The position numbers and the translations under genes are program-made. Of a DNA stretch of 64,000 nt, positions 62,401-64,000 are shown piece by piece. This DNA comes from Synanceia verrucosa (lineage: Eukaryota; Chordata; Actinopteri; Perciformes; Synanceiidae): the NCBI GenBank assembly GCA_029721515.1, contig CM056556.1, positions 28,216,669-28,280,668 on the forward strand, given 5' to 3'. Numbering within the stretch: position 1 is the first letter of the stretch; every line of letters starts with the position of its first letter. Under the pieces are notes generated by a model, which saw only the letters and a program-made list of their open reading frames with translations, was not told the DNA's origin and searched no databases.

Positions 62401-62879
62401 CTGAATCTTGGTGTCTTGATGTGGTATTTTCGAGAGGTTAATAATCATCTTTGGTGGTTAATTCGGCTTATGTGGCTTTTTTCATTTCATATCTATGAAC
62501 ACAACTTAGCAGTCCTGAGCTTCAACACAAGTTACTCTTTATGTTCACGACTTTCAGGTGATTTTCACAAACTGCTGTCCTGCTACCTCCCTTTAAAAAG
62601 ACAAAAAATAGTTTATGGTATAAATGCTCTGTTCTGAATTTTGGGAATATTTTTAACACTGGAGTTATTATAAACGATCCTATGCAGCCATAACTGCAAT
62701 ATATTTATTCAAACAGTATAGAAAGTAAAATTATCAACCTTCTTTTTAAAGGAATTATTCTGAAATGAGTTAAAGAGCAGAAACATCACTGAGGACAAAC
62801 ATCAGTTCAAGGAATCAGTCACCTTATGTTCACATTTCTGGTCGATGGGAAGTTTCATCCACTCACTATCGTCCCCCAT
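34225..62879 (-). CDS. ckap5: Ckap5 (XMAP215/ch-TOG) microtubule polymerase, 43 coding exons
   Basis: All 43 coding exons could be placed by GT-AG borders and matching phases. They sum to 6,135 nt, 2,044 residues plus stop, against about 2,030 in human. The order is five TOG domains (HEAT-repeat tubulin binders), basic linkers, a C-terminal helical domain and a tail that in the family binds TACC proteins. TOG1-TOG4 keep the A-helix Trp (residues 21, 293, 600, 863). The protein adds tubulin to microtubule plus ends and acts at centrosomes, kinetochores and spindle. The start was chosen for the Kozak match GGCCACCATGG and the N-terminus MGDDSEW. Introns are short apart from those with transposons. 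No frameshift or internal stop was found, so the gene looks intact. Dbx1a lies convergent downstream. Confidence 0.97.
34226..34485 (-). other. ckap5 last exon start and 3' end context
   Basis: The acceptor GTCTCCCAG precedes CAGCAGGGGGTC. The tandem CAG.CAG.CAG at this border (NAGNAG arrangement) could let the spliceosome drop one or two Gln codons. The 3' UTR continues to about 33,260. Confidence 0.5.
34920..34949. repeat. (GT)n microsatellite
   Basis: About 14 GT units ending in GCGCGC, next to the ckap5 exon 42 donor. Confidence 0.95.
35542..38595 (-). CDS. ckap5: ckap5 exons 34-39: C-terminal helical domain
   Basis: Coding exons: 38475-38595, 38157-38336, 37891-38078, 36040-36112, 35769-35957, 35542-35679, residues 1541-1837. 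Strongly conserved text: VSPHFDDLHNSTASTINF, QEDKAEVMSGHIDQFLIATF, SLAREASMGVLKDLMHGVIT, LEKSDQTN, INSINLDRILLDVHNFMK. The intron between exons 36 and 37 carries the 1.1-kb Harbinger copy. Confidence 0.95.
36433..37568 (-). mobile_element. PIF/Harbinger transposon copy with CTG duplication
   Basis: The ends are GGGCCTCATGTATCA and its exact inverse, and CTG flanks both sides (36430-36432, 37569-37571). On the minus strand 37041-37256 encodes a fragment of Harbinger transposase: STLSRTMAPVLDWI followed by AGFPDVIRAIDCIHVAIKAP, which carries the first acidic catalytic residue. The rest of the transposase is missing, so the copy is dead. It lies in the intron between ckap5 exons 36 and 37. Confidence 0.9.
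37041..37256 (-). pseudogene. Harbinger transposase fragment (HARBI1-like)
   Basis: A 71-codon open stretch matching the central part of PIF/Harbinger DDE nucleases (GFPDVIRAIDCIHVAI). HARBI1-type nucleases cut and paste the element together with a Myb-like partner. No second catalytic block or partner gene is present. Confidence 0.85.
38687..41144 (-). CDS. ckap5: ckap5 exons 32-33: linker after TOG5
   Basis: Coding exons 40972-41144 and 38687-38857, residues 1427-1541. Exon 32 starts LSEKDMSMLEERIKRSAKK and ends DPNKLK in phase 2. Exon 33 continues NQSRQNAQHSESHPS and ends in EFQLDLDMIE...LVQHKLDELLEPIMIPEPK. The 2.1-kb intron between them contains the candidate microexon at 40433-40456. 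Confidence 0.93.
40433..40456 (-). CDS. ckap5: Candidate 24-nt in-frame microexon of ckap5
   Basis: On the ckap5 strand a long pyrimidine tract (TTTCCTCCTCTCTGCCTGCC onward) ends in GGAGCAG, followed by 24 nt and then a strong donor GTGAGTAC. The phases fit both neighbours exactly (phase 2 on each side): inclusion turns LKN-QSR into LK-IMYRTYR-IQSR, adding eight residues with no stop. A TGC about 12 nt before the acceptor and CU-rich DNA downstream resemble SRRM4/PTBP-regulated neural microexons. I do not know of this exon in human CKAP5. Evidence is splice-signal logic only. Confidence 0.55.
41220..44099 (-). CDS. ckap5: ckap5 exons 28-31: TOG5
   Basis: Coding exons: 43950-44099, 43668-43871, 42886-43021, 41220-41413, residues 1199-1426. 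Signatures: ILKWNFNTPRDEYVEQLK, LDLILKWFTLRFFDTNTTVL, FPFLMEGTKSKNSKQRAE and IAVHIGDRDTSVRNAALNT. The A-helix Trp is replaced by Phe in this domain (FDFQRHVKAI). The intron before exon 31 contains a 1.35-kb Harbinger-type element. Confidence 0.95.
41513..42859. mobile_element. Harbinger-type non-autonomous element, copy 1 (CAG-flanked)
   Basis: The ends are GGGCCTGCTGCACAAAAGTA and the inverse of GGGCCCGTTGCACAAAACTA, flanked by CAG at 41510-41512 and 42860-42862. There is no transposase frame. Inside, near 41,940-42,090, is a (CCAT)n run followed by a dispersed teleost repeat (GGCTGGAGCCTATCCCAGCT). It lies in the intron between ckap5 exons 30 and 31. Confidence 0.85.
44673..47526 (-). CDS. 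ckap5: ckap5 exons 24-27: linker TOG4-TOG5
   Basis: Coding exons: 47403-47526, 45562-45644, 45227-45337, 44673-44795, residues 1052-1198. Lys/Ala/Pro/Ser-rich and poorly conserved, ending in the recognisable EDRSGPIFILIPNAKEQR. The intron between exons 24 and 25 contains two abutting MITEs. Confidence 0.92.
46264..46975. mobile_element. TTA-flanked MITE, first of an abutting pair
   Basis: The ends are GGTTGCGTTTACACC and GGTGTGAAAGCGACC, an imperfect inverse pair, flanked by TTA on both sides (46261-46263, 46976-46978). Three-base TWA duplications are typical of PIF/Harbinger elements. Internal repeats of GGTCCGC/GCGGACC words and GTGTGAAAGC add inner symmetry. No transposase frame. Confidence 0.7.
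46979..47374. mobile_element. TTA-flanked MITE, second of an abutting pair
   Basis: The left end GAACTCGTTTACACGTAG and right end CTACATGTAAACAGGGTC are imperfect inverses. TTA precedes (46976-46978, shared with the neighbour) and follows (47375-47377). No coding capacity. Confidence 0.65.
47638..48915 (-). CDS. ckap5: ckap5 exons 20-23: TOG4
   Basis: Coding exons: 48741-48915, 48473-48586, 48062-48190, 47638-47832, residues 847-1051. Signatures: IGDKNWKIRKEGLDEA (Trp 863), LGIPIITVLGDSK, WVEQTGMKEWLEGEDLSEEL and LEDRNGDVRKKAQDALP. Introns are only 100-340 bp. Confidence 0.95.
49235..49380 (-). CDS. ckap5: ckap5 exon 19: acidic linker TOG3-TOG4
   Basis: Residues 799-847. MQGQSPPAPTR followed by a Glu/Asp/Gly-rich stretch, then IMDLLPRTDIS, as in vertebrate CKAP5. 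Ends in phase 2. Confidence 0.93.
49699..53629 (-). CDS. ckap5: ckap5 exons 14-18: TOG3
   Basis: Coding exons: 53519-53629, 52468-52560, 50373-50558, 49963-50057, 49699-49882, residues 576-798. Key stretches: DSTNWKERLASMEEF (Trp 600), [57 protein letters not shown] and NPAVRTAAITLLGVMYLYMG. The intron between exons 15 and 16 holds a hAT-like copy followed by an inverted Harbinger-type element. Confidence 0.95.
50825..51281. mobile_element. hAT-like element copy A
   Basis: It starts CAGGGTTCTTGCACC and continues with sequence shared in the same orientation with 58,613-60,497, such as CACTTGCAACA, CTTAACTTTCTACAACTT and CTGAAAATTTAATACC. The far end is lost where Harbinger-type copy 2 begins. 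It supplies the empty site for the insertion in copy B. Confidence 0.75.
51282..52078. mobile_element. Harbinger-type element, copy 2, inverted and truncated
   Basis: This segment is the reverse complement of parts of the element at 41,513-42,859, for example GGTAAGTCTAATTGGACAAA (about 51,452) and CTTTTTAATCCGACCCGCCG (about 51,347) against their inverses near 42,490 and 42,575. Its right end reads TCCTACTTTTGTGCAACGGC and is followed by CTG at 52079-52081. The other terminus is missing. Confidence 0.8.
54053..54424 (-). CDS. ckap5: ckap5 exons 12-13: basic linker TOG2-TOG3
   Basis: Coding exons 54269-54424 and 54053-54154, residues 490-575. Low-complexity Lys/Ala/Pro/Gly sequence (GGEKKPAAKAPPPVEAPPK and KKGKPAPAAGG). 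Basic linkers of this type help XMAP215 proteins hold the microtubule lattice electrostatically. Confidence 0.93.
54517..58102 (-). CDS. ckap5: ckap5 exons 6-11: TOG2
   Basis: Coding exons: 58002-58102, 56279-56392, 56021-56125, 55615-55704, 54891-55055, 54517-54645, residues 255-489. They include VDPYELLEAVEILSKMP, EAKKWQERKEAL (Trp 293), KFGSYAGQVVPTILEKFKEK, ENLS-type LQNLSEDVLAVMDNKNPSI and NDSAPEVRDAAFEALGTAM. The intron between exons 6 and 7 contains the 1.1-kb hAT element. Confidence 0.95.
56449..57552. mobile_element. hAT transposon copy with 8-bp duplication
   Basis: The 1,104-bp element starts TAGGGATGTCCCGATCCGAT and ends with the inverse of TAGGGATTTCCCGATACGAT. ATAAATAG occurs on both sides (56441-56448 and 57553-57560), a perfect 8-bp target duplication as made by hAT transposases. 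The interior has a repeated AACAGTTAATACAGCAGCAA motif (direct and inverted) but no transposase frame. Confidence 0.92.
58191..62879 (-). CDS. ckap5: ckap5 exons 1-5: TOG1
   Basis: Coding exons: 62823-62879, 61950-62143, 61324-61530, 58412-58583, 58191-58323, covering residues 1-254. They encode WKARLNGYEEAL (tubulin-facing Trp 21), the LIKKFVTDSNAVAQLKGLEA helix pair, LLKGLDNKNPKIVVACIETL and WIRDALRPPLQNINSVQ, all family signatures. Exon 5 ends in the linker after TOG1 with PPKQTRFLRSQQ. The intron between exons 3 and 4 holds the three-level transposon nest. Confidence 0.95.
58889..60250. mobile_element. TTAA-flanked insertion (middle of the nest)
   Basis: Flanked by TTAA at 58885-58888 and 60251-60254. 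The ends AAGGAACTGTATG and CATATTGTACCT are weak inverses. Copy A of the outer element has a single TTAA at the corresponding place, giving the empty site. TTAA duplications point to piggyBac or Kolobok-type elements. No transposase frame seen. Confidence 0.65.
59319..59985. mobile_element. hAT MITE (innermost of the nest)
   Basis: The 667-bp element starts TAGGGCTGTG and ends CACAGCTCTA, with GCTGCAGC on both sides (59311-59318, 59986-59993), a perfect 8-bp duplication. Subterminal GATATATATCCCGATATAG words and their inverses are typical of this kind of non-autonomous hAT. Confidence 0.9.
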
Positions 62880-62918
62880 GGTGGCCACTCAGGGGTGGGC
62901 TTCCCCAGAGGTATGCAA
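62880..62918 (-). other. ckap5 5' UTR at the first coding exon
   Basis: The tract TGCCTTTGTTTTGCAG ends at 62919, so the first coding exon probably starts at 62918 with 39 nt of 5' UTR before the ATG. An upstream non-coding exon and the promoter are then expected further right but were not identified in the window. Confidence 0.6.
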
Positions 62919-63184
62919 CTGCAAAACAAAGGCACCACTGACATAAAATATGAGTTAGTGCATTTCCCTTTTGATTAACTGAAAGGCAAAAGGTTTCTCC
63001 TAAGAGAACTTTGTGTCAGCAGAACACTGCCTGAAGCTGATGTCTTTCCGTTTCAGACGTTCAACAACACCAGGACTGATAATTATGATGCTGCATTCAG
63101 GGTCAACTGGCCCTGTAGAAACAGCTTAACAACATCATCCACAAGACATTATGTTACTGTAATGAAATATATAAGATACAGATA
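62919..63184. other. Upstream intron of ckap5, nothing recognised
   Basis: Unique AT-rich sequence without repeats or ORFs of note. Confidence 0.4.
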
Positions 63185-63915
63185 TACTCTCTGGCCAATT
63201 TATTTGGTACACTTGTTCAATTGCGTTAAAAACTAACAGCTGATCAGCCAATCACAGGGCAGCAGCTCAAATCATTCAGTCATGTAGAAGAGGTCAAGAC
63301 AATGAGCTGAAGTTCAAACGGAGCATCAGGATGGAGAAGAAAGGATTTAAGACACTTTGAACATGGCTGTTTCTCAAAAACTGAAACTGATCTACTGGGA
63401 TTTTCACTAGAACCATCTCTAGGGTTTACAGAAAATGACTCACAAAAGAGGAAATCTCCAGTGTGAGAGGTCACAGGAGAATGGACAGATGATAGAAAGA
63501 CAACAGGAAGTGAAATAACCACTGGTTCAACCAAGGAATGGAGAATATCATGTGTGAAGAACAACACTGGAGCATTGAAGAAGATGGACTAGGGCAGCAG
63601 AAGAGCACACCTGGAGCCACACCTGTCAGCTAAGAACAGGAAACTGAGGCTACACTTCACACAGGATCACCACAAGTGGACAATAGAAGATGGAGAAACG
63701 TTGGCTGGTCTGACCAGTCTCCATTTCAGCTGAACATTCAGATGGTAGATGATCAGAATTTGGAGGAAACACCATGAAAGCATGGATCCATCCTGCCTTG
63801 TATCAACGGTTCAGGCTGCTGCTGGTCTAATGGTGGGGGAGATTTTCTTCAGTACCAGCTGAGCAAGGTTTAAACACTGCAGCCTACCTGAGTATTGTTA
63901 CTGACTATGTCCATC
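63185..63915 (+). pseudogene. Decayed Tc1-like transposase copy
   Basis: Opens with GGCCAATTTATTTGGTACAC, close to the terminal sequence of a widespread vertebrate Tc1-like element. It then follows the order of that element's transposase gene with many indels: helix-turn-helix region (CTACTGGGATTTTCAC, ACCATCTCTAGGGTTTACAG) then CAGCTAAGAACAGGAAACTG and CATCCTGCCTTGTATCAACG. No frame longer than a few tens of codons survives. The 3' part is missing. Confidence 0.75.
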
Positions 63916-64000
63916 CATATCCATGACCATCCCCATAGCCTATTTGGGGGATTTGGTCATCCGTGCTCTGGGCGGGATGATCTGTGCGCCTCTGCGCGTT
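63916..64000. other. Window end, nothing recognised
   Basis: Short GC-richer sequence after the Tc1 remnant. Too little for a call. Confidence 0.3.

Overview
The window is a piece of a teleost fish chromosome. The evidence is vertebrate-style split genes (dbx1a-like and ckap5), fish-typical LINEs, hAT, Harbinger and Tc1 elements, and long (GT)n runs. No prokaryotic features, CRISPR array, rRNA or convincing tRNA were seen.

Bases 1-19,900 are gene-poor and repeat-rich. They hold a 2.3-kb ATAGT pentamer array interrupted by a solo LTR, a TA-flanked MITE, a second solo LTR, a LINE copy whose 5' half is inverted, a 14-bp minisatellite, a TA tract, a 37-bp minisatellite, and a 3.1-kb L2-type LINE inserted in register into a 36-bp minisatellite. 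I found no protein-coding host gene here.

Bases 19,923-32,345 (+) carry a homeobox gene of the Dbx1 family, closest to fish dbx1a as I remember it. Four coding exons are resolved. Introns 1 and 2 are swollen by two huge minisatellites (about 7.2 kb of a 40/45-bp unit and about 2.9 kb of a 19-bp unit). The first array runs directly into coding exon 2, so the probable splice acceptor and first codons of that exon are repeat units.

Bases about 33,260-62,918 (-) carry ckap5 (XMAP215/ch-TOG). I resolved 43 coding exons whose lengths and phases add up to a 2,044-residue protein with five TOG domains, a C-terminal helical domain and a TACC-binding tail. The gene is tail-to-tail with dbx1a. A 2.1-kb intron contains a candidate in-frame 24-nt microexon with unusually strong splice signals. 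Other ckap5 introns hold several well-delimited DNA transposons: Harbinger-type elements with CWG target duplications, two abutting TTA-flanked MITEs, a 1.1-kb hAT with an 8-bp duplication, and a three-level nest near 58.6-60.5 kb. A decayed Tc1-like transposase copy lies at 63.2-63.9 kb.

The two genes are not known to work together. Dbx1 is a homeodomain repressor that patterns interneuron progenitors; Ckap5 is a general microtubule polymerase of spindle and cytoskeleton. Their pairing here is positional. All homology statements come from reading the sequence against remembered family features; no database search was run.
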